From NCBI GenBank assembly GCA_965214025.1, contig CBDCAW010000094.1:119628-183627 (forward strand): a DNA stretch of 64,000 nucleotides. Reading direction: 5' to 3'. Position numbers and translations under genes: made by a program. How positions within the stretch are numbered: position 1 is the stretch's first letter; each line of letters opens with the position of its first letter. The stretch comes from Granulosicoccus sp965214025 (GTDB lineage: Bacteria; Pseudomonadota; Gammaproteobacteria; Granulosicoccales; Granulosicoccaceae). Below, one piece after another: positions 49,270 through 58,152 of this stretch. The notes under the pieces were generated by a model. That model was not told where the DNA came from and ran no database searches. It saw nothing but the letters and a program-made list of their open reading frames with translations.

Positions 49270-50592
49270 ATGACTACAGCTACCGCCACTGAGCAGGGAC
49301 GGATCACATGGCTATCGGTGGTATTGCCATTGTTGATCCTGATCGGCTGCGTGGTGGGTGCCCGATTCATCCTGGCCACCGGCCCGAGCCCCGAGATTCG
49401 CCCTGAAGGTTCGAACCTGCCGGCCATCGAGGCTACCCGGTTGCGATCGAGCGATTATCCGGTGTTCATCAACAGTCAGGGTACGGTGCAGCCCACCACC
49501 GCGACCAGCCTGATCTCACAGGTCGATGGCAAGGTCACGCGTCTGGCACCGGCATTCGTGGTCGGAGGGCGCTTCGAGCGCGGTGACGTACTGGTGGAGC
49601 TTGAACGCAGTGACTACCGGATCGCCTTGCGCGGCGTGCGCGCCAGCCTCGCACAGAGCCAGGCACAGCTGGCCGAGGAGCAGGCGCTGTCGGTGCGGGC
49701 ACGTGAAGACTGGGATAGCCTTGGCCGCGGTGGCGAGCCTTCTCCTCTCACTCTGCGCCAGCCGCAGCTGGCCGCGGCCGAGGCCAACCTGGATGCGGCA
49801 CGTGCGGAAGTGGAGCGGGCAGAGCTCGATCTGGCACGAACCCGGATCATCGCCCCCTATGACGGGCGGGTGCTGGAGAAAAGCATCGATGCGGGGCAGT
49901 TCGTCGGTCGCGGGGCAAGCATAGGGCGTATTCACACGCTGGCTTCGGTAGATGTACGACTCCCGCTCGGGAATCGGCAGCTGACCTGGTTGAGACTGCC
50001 GAAAGACGACGCCTCGATGACGGAAAGCAAGTCTGCAGACGACAAAACGGCAGAAGGCAGGCCTTCGAGGGGCGAGACGTCGCGAGAGAGTGCCGATGCA
50101 CCTGCCGACGATGGGTCTGCCGTTACCCTGAGTGCGCGAATCGGTGGGCAGGATCGCAGCTGGCAAGGCTCGCTGGTGCGTATCGAAGGGGTAGACGCCG
50201 CCACTCAGCAGCTCAATGTGATGGTACGCGTGCCCGACCCTTCGACCCAATCCGGTGTGCCGCTTCGCGTCGGGCAATTCGTTCAGGCGCGTGTCGCCGG
50301 TGACGTCTTGGAAGATGTGTTCGTGATCGCCCGCTCGGCGTTGCGGGAAAGACGTGACGTGCTGGTACTCGATGATCAGGATCGGGTGTTCCGCCGCGAG
50401 GTCACAGTGGCCTGGCTCGACGAAGAGATGGCAGCGATCAGCGACGGGCTTGCCACGGGCGACGTACTGGTGCTGACACCGATGGATGCGATCACCGACG
50501 GTACACCCGTCAGTCCGACGATCGATGGCAAGCCGCCGCCACCGCTGGAGCCAGAACCTGCCGATGATCGCCAGCCGTTGAAGGGTAGCTAG
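49270..50592 (+). CDS. RND efflux periplasmic adaptor (membrane fusion protein)
   Basis: This 440-residue protein has an N-terminal membrane anchor (SVVLPLLILIGCVVGARFIL), a barrel-sandwich/lipoyl segment (INSQGTVQPTTATSLISQVD), a coiled-coil hairpin (about 115-190), and beta-barrel and membrane-proximal domains (DLARTRIIAPYDGRVLEKSI). Such adaptors link an RND pump to an outer-membrane TolC channel. A Ser/Asp-rich acidic insertion at about 255-285 (ESKSADDKTAEGRPSRGETS) is unusual. The pump gene follows after 47 bases. No TolC homologue is in the window. Confidence 0.93.
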   Translation: MTTATATEQGRITWLSVVLPLLILIGCVVGARFILATGPSPEIRPEGSNLPAIEATRLRSSDYPVFINSQGTVQPTTATSLISQVDGKVTRLAPAFVVGGRFERGDVLVELERSDYRIALRGVRASLAQSQAQLAEEQALSVRAREDWDSLGRGGEPSPLTLRQPQLAAAEANLDAARAEVERAELDLARTRIIAPYDGRVLEKSIDAGQFVGRGASIGRIHTLASVDVRLPLGNRQLTWLRLPKDDASMTESKSADDKTAEGRPSRGETSRESADAPADDGSAVTLSARIGGQDRSWQGSLVRIEGVDAATQQLNVMVRVPDPSTQSGVPLRVGQFVQARVAGDVLEDVFVIARSALRERRDVLVLDDQDRVFRREVTVAWLDEEMAAISDGLATGDVLVLTPMDAITDGTPVSPTIDGKPPPPLEPEPADDRQPLKGS

Positions 50593-50639
50593 TGGTTCTT
50601 CACCGGTACAGCCTTCACCGGTACAACTAGGGACCACTC

Positions 50640-53600
50640 ATGCATACGCTGATCGGCTGGTTTGCACGTAACCCGGTAGCTGCCAATCTGATGATGGTGT
50701 TCATCGTCGTCTGGGGGCTGGCGACCCTGTTCACCCGTCTGCCGTTGGAAGTCTTTCCCAGCTTCGAGCTCGACACCGTCAGCATACAAGTACCGTTTCG
50801 CGGTGCCACCCCTGTAGAAGTGGAGCAGGGTGTGACGATCAAGATCGAGGAGGCCATCCAGGACATCAACGGCATCAAGGAGCTGACCTCCAGCGCGACC
50901 GAAGGCCTGGGTAACGTCACGGTCGAAATCGACAGCGGCTACGACACCGCCAAGGTACAGCGCGAGATCGAGCAGCGCATCGATCAGATCAGCGACTTTC
51001 CGGCGGATACGGACGTGCCGTCGGTGTATGTGCCGCAGGTCAACCGAGAGGTGCTGAGCGTGGTCGTGGCCGGTGCGCTTTCCGAGAAAGGTCTGCGTTC
51101 GGTGGCGGCCCGCGTGCGTGATGAACTCGATGCATTGCCGGATGTGTCCTCCGTACAGCTGACCGGGGCACGCGAGTATGAACTGGCGATAGAAATCTCC
51201 GAACAGACATTGCGCAGTTACGGCCTGACGCTGTCGCAGGTGGCGGACACGGTGCGCAGCAGCTCGCTCGACCTGGCGGCCGGCTCCATCCGCACCCCCG
51301 GTGGAGAGGTGTTGCTGCGTACCAAGGGCCAGGCGTATGACCGGCAGGGGTTCAGCGATGTCGTGGTGGTCTCGCGAAACGACGGAACGCGGGTCACGCT
51401 GGGTGATATCGCCGACATCCGCGATGGCTTCGAGGAGGACGCTCTGGAGCAACAGTTCAATGGCCAGCGCAGTATCGAGATCGAGGTGTATCGCACTGGC
51501 TTGCAGAGTGCCATCACCGTGTCGGATGCGGTCAAGGACTATCTGGAGAAGGCTCAGTCGAGCATGCCGCACGGGGTCACGCTCGGCTACTGGCGGGATT
51601 CCTCGCGTGCCGTGAAGGCTCGCCTGAATACCTTGCTGACCAGCGCAGTGCAGGGTGGCTTCCTGATCATGCTGCTGTTGACTCTGTTCCTGCGATTCTG
51701 GGTGGCCGTGTGGGTGTTCGTCGGCGTGCCGGTATCGATTCTCGGCGGCATCGCGTTGATGCCGGTGTTCGGGGTGTCGATCAACCTGCTCAGCTTGTTC
51801 GCCTTCATTCTCGTGCTGGGCATCGTCGTGGACGATGCGATCGTCACCGGCGAGAACATCTACAGCCACATGCGGCGTGACCCGGACGGCCTGCAGGCAG
51901 CCATTGCCGGTACCCGAGAAGTGGCGGTGCCGGTGACGTTCGGCGTGATGACGACTGTGGCGGCCTTTACGCCGCTGCTGATGATCGAAGGGGTGCGCGG
52001 AGAGATCTTCGCGCAGATTCCGTTGATCATCATTCCGGTGCTGCTGTTCTCCATCATCGAATCCAAGTTCATCCTGCCGGCACACATGCGCCACCTGAAC
52101 TTTCACAGCGAGCGCAAGCCGAACCCCCTGGCACGCGTGCAGCTGAGGATTGCCGATGGTTTCGAGAACTTCGTGGCGAACCGCTATCAGCCGATGCTGC
52201 GCCGGGCGCTGGACTACCGTTATGCTGTCGTGGCCCTGTTCGTCGGCGGCGCGATCGTGGTGTTCAGCATCGTCTCCGCCGGCCATGTGCGGTTCGTGTT
52301 CTTTCCACGGGTACAGAGCGAGGTGGCGGTGGCGACGCTGGAGATGCCGGACGGCACACCGTTCGAGGTGACGCAGAAACACGTCGAGACGATGACGACC
52401 GCCGCGCAGCGCCTGCAGAAGCGTTACGTGGATCCGGAAACGAACCGGTCGGTGATCGAATCCATTCTGTCGAGCGCCGGCAGTGCCGGCGGCGAGAACA
52501 CAGGGTCGCATCTGGGTCGTGTGATGCTGGAGACCGTGCCGCCCGAAGAGCGAAGCCTGGCGATCTCCAGCAGCCGGCTGGTGCGCGAGTGGAAGCGCGA
52601 TATCGGTGATATTCCGGGCGCGGACAGTCTCAGTTACCGTGCCGAGATAGGTCGTGGCGGCAGTCCGATCGATGTGCAGATCACCGGCCAGGCATTCGAT
52701 GTGCTGAAGACCATCGCCGGTGAGGTCAAGAGCACGTTGCAGCGCTATCCGGGCGTCACCGAAATTGCCGACTCCTTCGATGGTGGCAAGCAGGAGATCC
52801 AGCTGGAGATCAAGCCGCAGGCTCAGCAGTACGGCGTGAATCTTTCATCGCTGGCGAATCAGGTGCGCGATGCCTTTCTGGGAACCGAGGTGCAGACCAT
52901 ACAGCGCGATCGCGATGATGTGGATGTGATCGTGCGCTATCCCGAGAGCGAGCGACGCTCGCTGGACAGCCTGGAGCGGCTGAGCATTCGTACCGGCGAT
53001 GGCGCGGCCATTCCGCTGGAGCGTGTGGCAGAGGTGTCGTTGGGGAGAGGCTTCGCCGCGATCGAACGCGTCGACCGGCGTCGCACCATCGATGTGGAAG
53101 CGGAGGTGAACAAGGAAGCCGCCGACATCGAAGGCATCAAGGCCGACCTGACGGCACTGGGCAAGGACCTGGAGTCGCGCTTCCCCGGTTATCGGCTCAC
53201 GCTGGAAGGCGAGGCGCGCGAGCAGCGCGAGTCGTTCGGCAGCCTGCGTACAGGTCTGGTTCTGGTGCTGCTCGTGATCTACACCCTGCTGGCGATTCCG
53301 TTCAAGAGCTACCTCCAGCCACTGCTGGTGATGGTGGTGATTCCGTTCGGCGTGGTCGGCGGCGTACTCGGGCACATGCTGATGGGTATGAGCCTGAGCA
53401 TCATGAGCTACATGGGCATGCTGGCCTTGTGCGGGGTGGTGGTGAACGACTCACTGGTATTGGTGGATTACGTGAATCGCCGACGTGCCGAAGGCGTGCC
53501 GTTGATCGACGCGGTTCGAACTGCAGGCGTGGCCCGTTTCCGCGCGGTGATACTTACATCACTGACTACGTTCTTCGGGTTGGTACCGCTGATCTTCGAG

Positions 53601-53777
53601 ACCAGCACCCAGGCGCAGTTCCTGATTCCGATGGCCGTATCCCTTGGTTTCGGCATCCTGTTCGCCACCCTGGTGACGCTGGTGCTGGTACCGGTGAATT
53701 ATATGGTGCTGGAAGATATTCGGCGGCTGGGCGGGAAACCGTTTCGAGTGCCTTGGCGGCGGGTATCTCATGGGTGA
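50640..53777 (+). CDS. RND efflux transporter (AcrB/MMPL-type inner-membrane pump)
   Basis: This 1045-residue pump has the full RND layout: twelve transmembrane segments and two large periplasmic loops. The proton relay Asp-Asp pair is in GIVVDDAIVTGENIYSHM at about residues 398-399. Other hallmarks are RLPLEVFPSFELDTVSIQVP, EEAIQDINGIKELTS and LCGVVVNDSLVLVDYVNRRR near the end. It should expel drugs, metabolites or lipids with proton influx, together with the adaptor just upstream. The sequence belongs to the broad group often annotated as efflux RND permease; substrate cannot be inferred. Confidence 0.95.
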   Translation: MHTLIGWFARNPVAANLMMVFIVVWGLATLFTRLPLEVFPSFELDTVSIQVPFRGATPVEVEQGVTIKIEEAIQDINGIKELTSSATEGLGNVTVEIDSGYDTAKVQREIEQRIDQISDFPADTDVPSVYVPQVNREVLSVVVAGALSEKGLRSVAARVRDELDALPDVSSVQLTGAREYELAIEISEQTLRSYGLTLSQVADTVRSSSLDLAAGSIRTPGGEVLLRTKGQAYDRQGFSDVVVVSRNDGTRVTLGDIADIRDGFEEDALEQQFNGQRSIEIEVYRTGLQSAITVSDAVKDYLEKAQSSMPHGVTLGYWRDSSRAVKARLNTLLTSAVQGGFLIMLLLTLFLRFWVAVWVFVGVPVSILGGIALMPVFGVSINLLSLFAFILVLGIVVDDAIVTGENIYSHMRRDPDGLQAAIAGTREVAVPVTFGVMTTVAAFTPLLMIEGVRGEIFAQIPLIIIPVLLFSIIESKFILPAHMRHLNFHSERKPNPLARVQLRIADGFENFVANRYQPMLRRALDYRYAVVALFVGGAIVVFSIVSAGHVRFVFFPRVQSEVAVATLEMPDGTPFEVTQKHVETMTTAAQRLQKRYVDPETNRSVIESILSSAGSAGGENTGSHLGRVMLETVPPEERSLAISSSRLVREWKRDIGDIPGADSLSYRAEIGRGGSPIDVQITGQAFDVLKTIAGEVKSTLQRYPGVTEIADSFDGGKQEIQLEIKPQAQQYGVNLSSLANQVRDAFLGTEVQTIQRDRDDVDVIVRYPESERRSLDSLERLSIRTGDGAAIPLERVAEVSLGRGFAAIERVDRRRTIDVEAEVNKEAADIEGIKADLTALGKDLESRFPGYRLTLEGEAREQRESFGSLRTGLVLVLLVIYTLLAIPFKSYLQPLLVMVVIPFGVVGGVLGHMLMGMSLSIMSYMGMLALCGVVVNDSLVLVDYVNRRRAEGVPLIDAVRTAGVARFRAVILTSLTTFFGLVPLIFETSTQAQFLIPMAVSLGFGILFATLVTLVLVPVNYMVLEDIRRLGGKPFRVPWRRVSHG

Positions 53778-54027
53778 TCGAATAGGCCGCAGCAGTGCAA
53801 TGCATTCATCGCGATGATGAGATCGTTGCACGGGAATCAGCAGAAGCGATGGAAGGATCGGAAACCGCGAATTCGAATCTGATATTAATAACGTCAAATA
53901 GATGGCATGCCATCGGGCCTGTCGGAATGAATCCACATGGCAAGCTGCATCGAAGTGCAGGATTACCTGGATCGACGGAGAGTACTCAGGCAGAATCCAT
54001 GTCGGGAAACGACAACACAGGGTGCAT
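53778..54027 (+). other. Gap between the RND pump and hexosaminidase genes
   Basis: This 250-base stretch includes an AT-rich patch near 53878-53900, plausibly the promoter of the hexosaminidase gene. An open frame in phase with the next gene extends back to 53902, but its translation is not conserved-looking. Confidence 0.35.
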
Positions 54028-56829
54028 ATGAAACGATATAAGGTTCGTGGCGATCGCGCAGCATTCGCGATCGTCCTGGCATCGGTACTCGCGGTGAGTG
54101 CCTGCAGCGACTCGTCGGACGATGACGACGCGCCATCCGCCGAGAATCCGTCTGAGCCGGCGGACGGTAGTCCGCCGGTCGGCAGCGGTGATGTACCCGG
54201 CGATCTCGCTCATGGGAGCACGGAATTGCCAGCCGGTGTGGAAGCACAGGCCGTGTTTTCGCCTATCGGCCGCGATCAGGCCGGTGCCCTGGAGGATGAT
54301 CTCGGCGCAATCTACGAGGTCGTCGAGAATCATGGCCCCGACGCCAACCTCGATTGCCTGGCCGCGGGGGCCGGGTTCGGCGGTTGCAGTTTGACCAACC
54401 TGCACGTCAAGGACGCTGCCGGGGTGCTGGCCGAACCGGGTGCCCGTCTGTACTTCCACTCCATACGGCGCGTGCTGCAGGCCAACAGCGATCAGTTCAC
54501 CGTCAACTTCGTCAACGGTGACCTCCACTACCTGGAAACCCGGGCCGACTTCGCCGGAGCGGGCGAGCCCGTCAGCACTGTCAGCCTGGTGGTGGAATAC
54601 AACCAGCTGGCGGAAACGGATTTCATGCCACGCTACTGGGCAGTCAGCGCCAGCGGCGATGTGCAACTGCTGCCGAACACCGACAGTGAAGATTCGCCAC
54701 GTGATTACGCAGTCCCGATCACCGGCGACAATCGTTGTGCGGCCAACTGTCCCGACGATACGTTGCCGATCGCCTCCAGTGCCACTCGCCATGCGAAGAA
54801 TGAGCCGGTCGCCGCGCAAACCGAAGCTCTGGCACCGGCCGACGTCCAGGCACGCATCATTCCTCAGCCCACCGACGTCACCGTGGGAGCCGGCACTCTC
54901 GATATCAGCGGTGGGTTCAGCTTCGCGGGTACCGAGTTGTCGGAAACCGGTCAGGCTGCATTGGCGTTGCGTCAGGCGCAATTCATGGAAAGTGCTGCGG
55001 GTACGCCGCTGACGGCCACGATCGATGCCGGCCTGACGGCAGGCAGTTACACACTCGACGTCACAGACAGTGGCATCAGCATTGTCGGCAGCGACGATGA
55101 GGCCCTGTTCTACGGTGCCCAGTCCCTGTTGGCACTGGTGCAGCCGGGTAACGCCACCATTCCGCAGGTCAGCGTCAACGATAGCCCACGCTTTGAATTC
55201 CGGGGCATGCATATCGACGTGGCACGCAACTTCCATTCGGTGGAAACGGTGAAACGGCTGATCGATCAGATGTCTGCGTACAAGATGAACAAGCTGCACC
55301 TGCACATGTCCGATGATGAGGGTTGGCGGCTTGAAATTCCGGGTCTGCCGGAGTTGACCACTGTCGGTGGCAGACGTGCGTTCCAACTCGACGATGAGGG
55401 ACAGATCAGCGAGAACGAGGGTCTGATGCCCCAGCTCGGCTCCGGGCCGAGCGACGACAATCCGGGTAGCGGCTTCTTCACCCGCGCCGACTATATCGAT
55501 CTGCTGCAATACGCCAACGCTCGATACATCGAGGTGATCCCGGCGTTCGACATGCCTGGCCATGCGCGGGCCGCGGTGATGTCCATGCGGGTGCACGCTG
55601 CCAACCAGGGTATGGCTGACGACACGGCCGTGCGCATCGATGACCCTGCCGACACGTCGCGCTACCTGACAATACAGAATTACGACGACGGCTTGCTGAA
55701 CCCGTGCATTCCCGGTACCTACAGCTTCCTCGAGACCGTAGTGGGTGAGGTCAAGGCGATGCATGACGAGGCGGGTGCGCCGTTGGACATCTGGCACATG
55801 GGTGGCGATGAAGCCAACAACATCTTCCTGGGTGCGGGCTTCACCGGTGATTTCGCCGGCTCGGTCGATCCCGAGGAGTATGACGAGCCCTGGGCGGGAT
55901 CGCCGGCCTGCGAGCAGTTCATCGCCGATACCGACGGGGTCGATTCCGTCGAGCAACTCAGTGGTGAGTTCGTCAAGCGGGTATCGCAGATCGTCGCCAC
56001 TGCCGGTATCGACGGCCTGTACGCCTATCAGGACATCTACGGTGAAGACCTGGCTGCAGCAGATCTGGCCACGACCACTTCGGGCGTCGATTTCTGGCGC
56101 GTGATTCAAGGTGGTGGTTATGCCGATCTGGCACCCCTGGTCGATCGTGGCTTCGACACCGTCATGGCTGCCCCCGACTTTCTGTACTTCGACTTTCCGC
56201 AGGAAGTTCATCCTGAAGAACGTGGCTACTACTGGGCCACCCGTCTGACCGATACGCAGAAGGTATTCTCGTTCGCACCGGAAAATCTGCCGCAGAATGC
56301 AGAAACCTCGTTGACCAAGGCAGGTACCGCCTGGGAAGCCACCGGTGAGAACGCCGCGACGACGTTGACTGGAATGCAGGGCCAGCTCTGGTCGGAGACG
56401 GTGCGCACCGCCGGGCAGGTGGACTACCACGCCTTTCCCCGTCTGATCGCCCTGGCTGAGCGCGCCTGGCACCGGGCCGGCTGGGAACTCGACTACGTGC
56501 AGGGCCAGACCTACTCGGATAGCACGGGTCTGGTCGACAAAGCCGCGCTGGATGCGGATTTTGCACTGTTCGCAGCTGCACTGGGTACCAAGGAGTTGCC
56601 GAAGCTGGATGCGGCCGGTGTGCAATATCGCATACCGGTACCGGGTGCCGAGCTGCAAGGTGGGCAGCTCGACATGAACGTCGCCTACCCGGGGCTTGGC
56701 TTGCAGTACGCAACCGATGCCGACGACTGGCAGAGCTGGGATGCGGCAGCACCGCCTGTAGGTGCTACCCGGGTTCGCGCGACTTCCACTGATGGGGAGC
56801 GCGCAGGGCGTGCTGCACCGATCGAATAG
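54028..56829 (+). CDS. Beta-N-acetylhexosaminidase/chitobiase lipoprotein (GH20)
   Basis: This 933-residue protein has a lipobox (VSAC, Cys26) and then the chitobiase layout. A CHB_HEX carbohydrate-binding domain lies at about 75-230, a GH20b domain at about 285-395, the GH20 barrel at about 395-830 and a CHB_HEX_C domain at the end. The catalytic motif is HMGGDEANN with Asp594-Glu595; FRGMHIDVARNFHSVETVKR and HLHMSDDEGWRLEIPGLPEL are also typical. It removes terminal N-acetylglucosamine from chitin oligomers on the cell surface. Transporter or chitinase partners are not in the window. I chose the ATG at 54028, which opens the lipoprotein signal. Confidence 0.95.
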   Translation: MKRYKVRGDRAAFAIVLASVLAVSACSDSSDDDDAPSAENPSEPADGSPPVGSGDVPGDLAHGSTELPAGVEAQAVFSPIGRDQAGALEDDLGAIYEVVENHGPDANLDCLAAGAGFGGCSLTNLHVKDAAGVLAEPGARLYFHSIRRVLQANSDQFTVNFVNGDLHYLETRADFAGAGEPVSTVSLVVEYNQLAETDFMPRYWAVSASGDVQLLPNTDSEDSPRDYAVPITGDNRCAANCPDDTLPIASSATRHAKNEPVAAQTEALAPADVQARIIPQPTDVTVGAGTLDISGGFSFAGTELSETGQAALALRQAQFMESAAGTPLTATIDAGLTAGSYTLDVTDSGISIVGSDDEALFYGAQSLLALVQPGNATIPQVSVNDSPRFEFRGMHIDVARNFHSVETVKRLIDQMSAYKMNKLHLHMSDDEGWRLEIPGLPELTTVGGRRAFQLDDEGQISENEGLMPQLGSGPSDDNPGSGFFTRADYIDLLQYANARYIEVIPAFDMPGHARAAVMSMRVHAANQGMADDTAVRIDDPADTSRYLTIQNYDDGLLNPCIPGTYSFLETVVGEVKAMHDEAGAPLDIWHMGGDEANNIFLGAGFTGDFAGSVDPEEYDEPWAGSPACEQFIADTDGVDSVEQLSGEFVKRVSQIVATAGIDGLYAYQDIYGEDLAAADLATTTSGVDFWRVIQGGGYADLAPLVDRGFDTVMAAPDFLYFDFPQEVHPEERGYYWATRLTDTQKVFSFAPENLPQNAETSLTKAGTAWEATGENAATTLTGMQGQLWSETVRTAGQVDYHAFPRLIALAERAWHRAGWELDYVQGQTYSDSTGLVDKAALDADFALFAAALGTKELPKLDAAGVQYRIPVPGAELQGGQLDMNVAYPGLGLQYATDADDWQSWDAAAPPVGATRVRATSTDGERAGRAAPIE

Positions 56830-56843
56830 GTTGTCTGACTAGA

Positions 56844-56876
56844 AGCGCGCTCCCGAGTGGATATCGGGAGCGCGCT
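56844..56876 (+). terminator. Perfect 13-bp hairpin after the hexosaminidase gene
   Basis: AGCGCGCTCCCGA and TCGGGAGCGCGCT pair perfectly around GTGGATA. It lies 15 bases after the hexosaminidase stop, and GCTTTA follows, a short T-rich end. It may serve both the rightward gene and the leftward operon that ends at 57001. Confidence 0.8.
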
Positions 56877-57000
56877 GCTTTAGTACAGTAGTCGATGACC
56901 TCCTGAGTCGTCAGGAGTTTGTCGCTTGTTGCTGAACCCGTCTTTATCATCTGGTCGGACCACCAGACAACCGAAGCCTTCTCTTTCGGAAGGGCCTTGG

Positions 57001-58128
57001 CTAGCGATAGCGTTCATGCAAAATGATCTCGTGGAGAAGCGTTTCGTTGGGCTCGACGCCCTCGGCGCCGCCCGTTCCATACCCCTTGGAAGAGTCCACC
57101 ACCAGCCTGGCAAGCTGCCCTTCCTTCATGGCCTTGATGCCTTCGCGCCAACCCGGAATTACGCCTTGTAAAGGCAATCGTCGTGTGCGCCAGCCATGCA
57201 TTATCTCAAAGCTCGTCAACGGCTCCGCGCCGTTCTGGTACTGGTGCCTGGAATTTTCGACGCTATTTTGCGCATCACAACCGTATTGCGGGTCGTATAC
57301 CGTCTGCTCTAGCAGGCCCTTTTTCTGGGATCCGTAAGCCCGATAGTTGAAGCGCCTGTAGCTGATCAGCACCTCATTGGTCTCAGCGATCGGAACTGAC
57401 ACTTCGTCCGAGCTCGAGAGAACTATTCGGGGTTGAGTGTTTGGCGTGCCCTCGGCAGCCTCGGTGGCGGTAGTCCCGGCCTGATACTCCTCAGTGGCAT
57501 TTCCCGCAGTACCGTTCGAGGAGTCGGGGGCAGCTTCCACTAGCTGCTCAAGATCATCCTGTTTGCGAATCTTGGTCATCGCGCATTGGTGGTAATCTAT
57601 ATCGACGACAGCCGCCCAGTAGACACCGTATTCGCCGCCGCTGCTACCGGTCGCCCGACGAGCATCCGCCGGTAGAATCGCCTGCAGGCTATGGTCACTC
57701 ATGCAGGTGCGGTCACTCGTCTGCGTGATGGTATTGACCTTGTATCTTTCCGGCTGGCCCAGGCTCACCTCCGGGTAGTCTTCCGTGAGGAAGCAGAGGT
57801 GCCTTTCCAGATCATCCAGCTTCGTCTCGTTGTACTCCTGGAACTTGTACAAGCCGGTGTGTTCGTTCATCAGACCGTTGGTCTTCGCAAGCCTCGCTTC
57901 CACGCCTTTCAGGAACATATCCAGATCGAGTTCGTTGGAGTTCTCAAGCACATCGGCGGCGAACTTGACCCCGATACCCACGCTGGCCTCACAGCGTAAA
58001 GTCTTGCATTGTGGAACAGTTCCTCGAGAATCAGCACTGGCTTCTGCGGCTTCGGCCTGCACGTTTCCCGCTGCGCCAAGAGTGAACAGTGCCGTCACGG
58101 TTGTTCTCACGACTTTCGATGTATGCAT
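57001..58128 (-). CDS. Exported protein with FKBP-type peptidyl-prolyl isomerase-like C-terminus
   Basis: The 375 residues start with a signal peptide (VVRTTVTALFTLGAAGNVQA). The last 90 residues resemble FKBP: GVIPGWREGIKAMKEGQLAR, VVDSSKGYGTGGAEGVEPNE, then TLLHEIILHE. Here YGTGG takes the place of the usual YG..G..G..IPPN loop. The first 250 residues (Cys-containing, with LCFLTEDYPEVSLGQPERYK) match nothing I know. The isomerase residues are only partly conserved, so it may be a binding and not a catalytic domain. AGGAG lies nine bases before the ATG. It is the last gene of a leftward set, 24 bases after the solute-binding-like gene. Confidence 0.75.
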   Translation of the reverse strand: MHTSKVVRTTVTALFTLGAAGNVQAEAAEASADSRGTVPQCKTLRCEASVGIGVKFAADVLENSNELDLDMFLKGVEARLAKTNGLMNEHTGLYKFQEYNETKLDDLERHLCFLTEDYPEVSLGQPERYKVNTITQTSDRTCMSDHSLQAILPADARRATGSSGGEYGVYWAAVVDIDYHQCAMTKIRKQDDLEQLVEAAPDSSNGTAGNATEEYQAGTTATEAAEGTPNTQPRIVLSSSDEVSVPIAETNEVLISYRRFNYRAYGSQKKGLLEQTVYDPQYGCDAQNSVENSRHQYQNGAEPLTSFEIMHGWRTRRLPLQGVIPGWREGIKAMKEGQLARLVVDSSKGYGTGGAEGVEPNETLLHEIILHERYR

Positions 58129-58152
58129 GGCGGTCGTCTCCTGTCGTGCATG

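Noticed and set aside
50589..52511. A 640-codon leftward open frame opposite the RND pump gene
   Set aside because: The translation is extremely His- and Arg-rich, typical of antisense reading of a membrane protein gene. The rightward pump gene is unambiguous.
53986..56658. An 890-codon leftward open frame opposite the hexosaminidase gene
   Set aside because: It is a shadow of GC-rich coding DNA. The rightward frame has a lipoprotein signal, full GH20 domains and the catalytic Asp-Glu pair; the leftward translation has no domain and biased composition.
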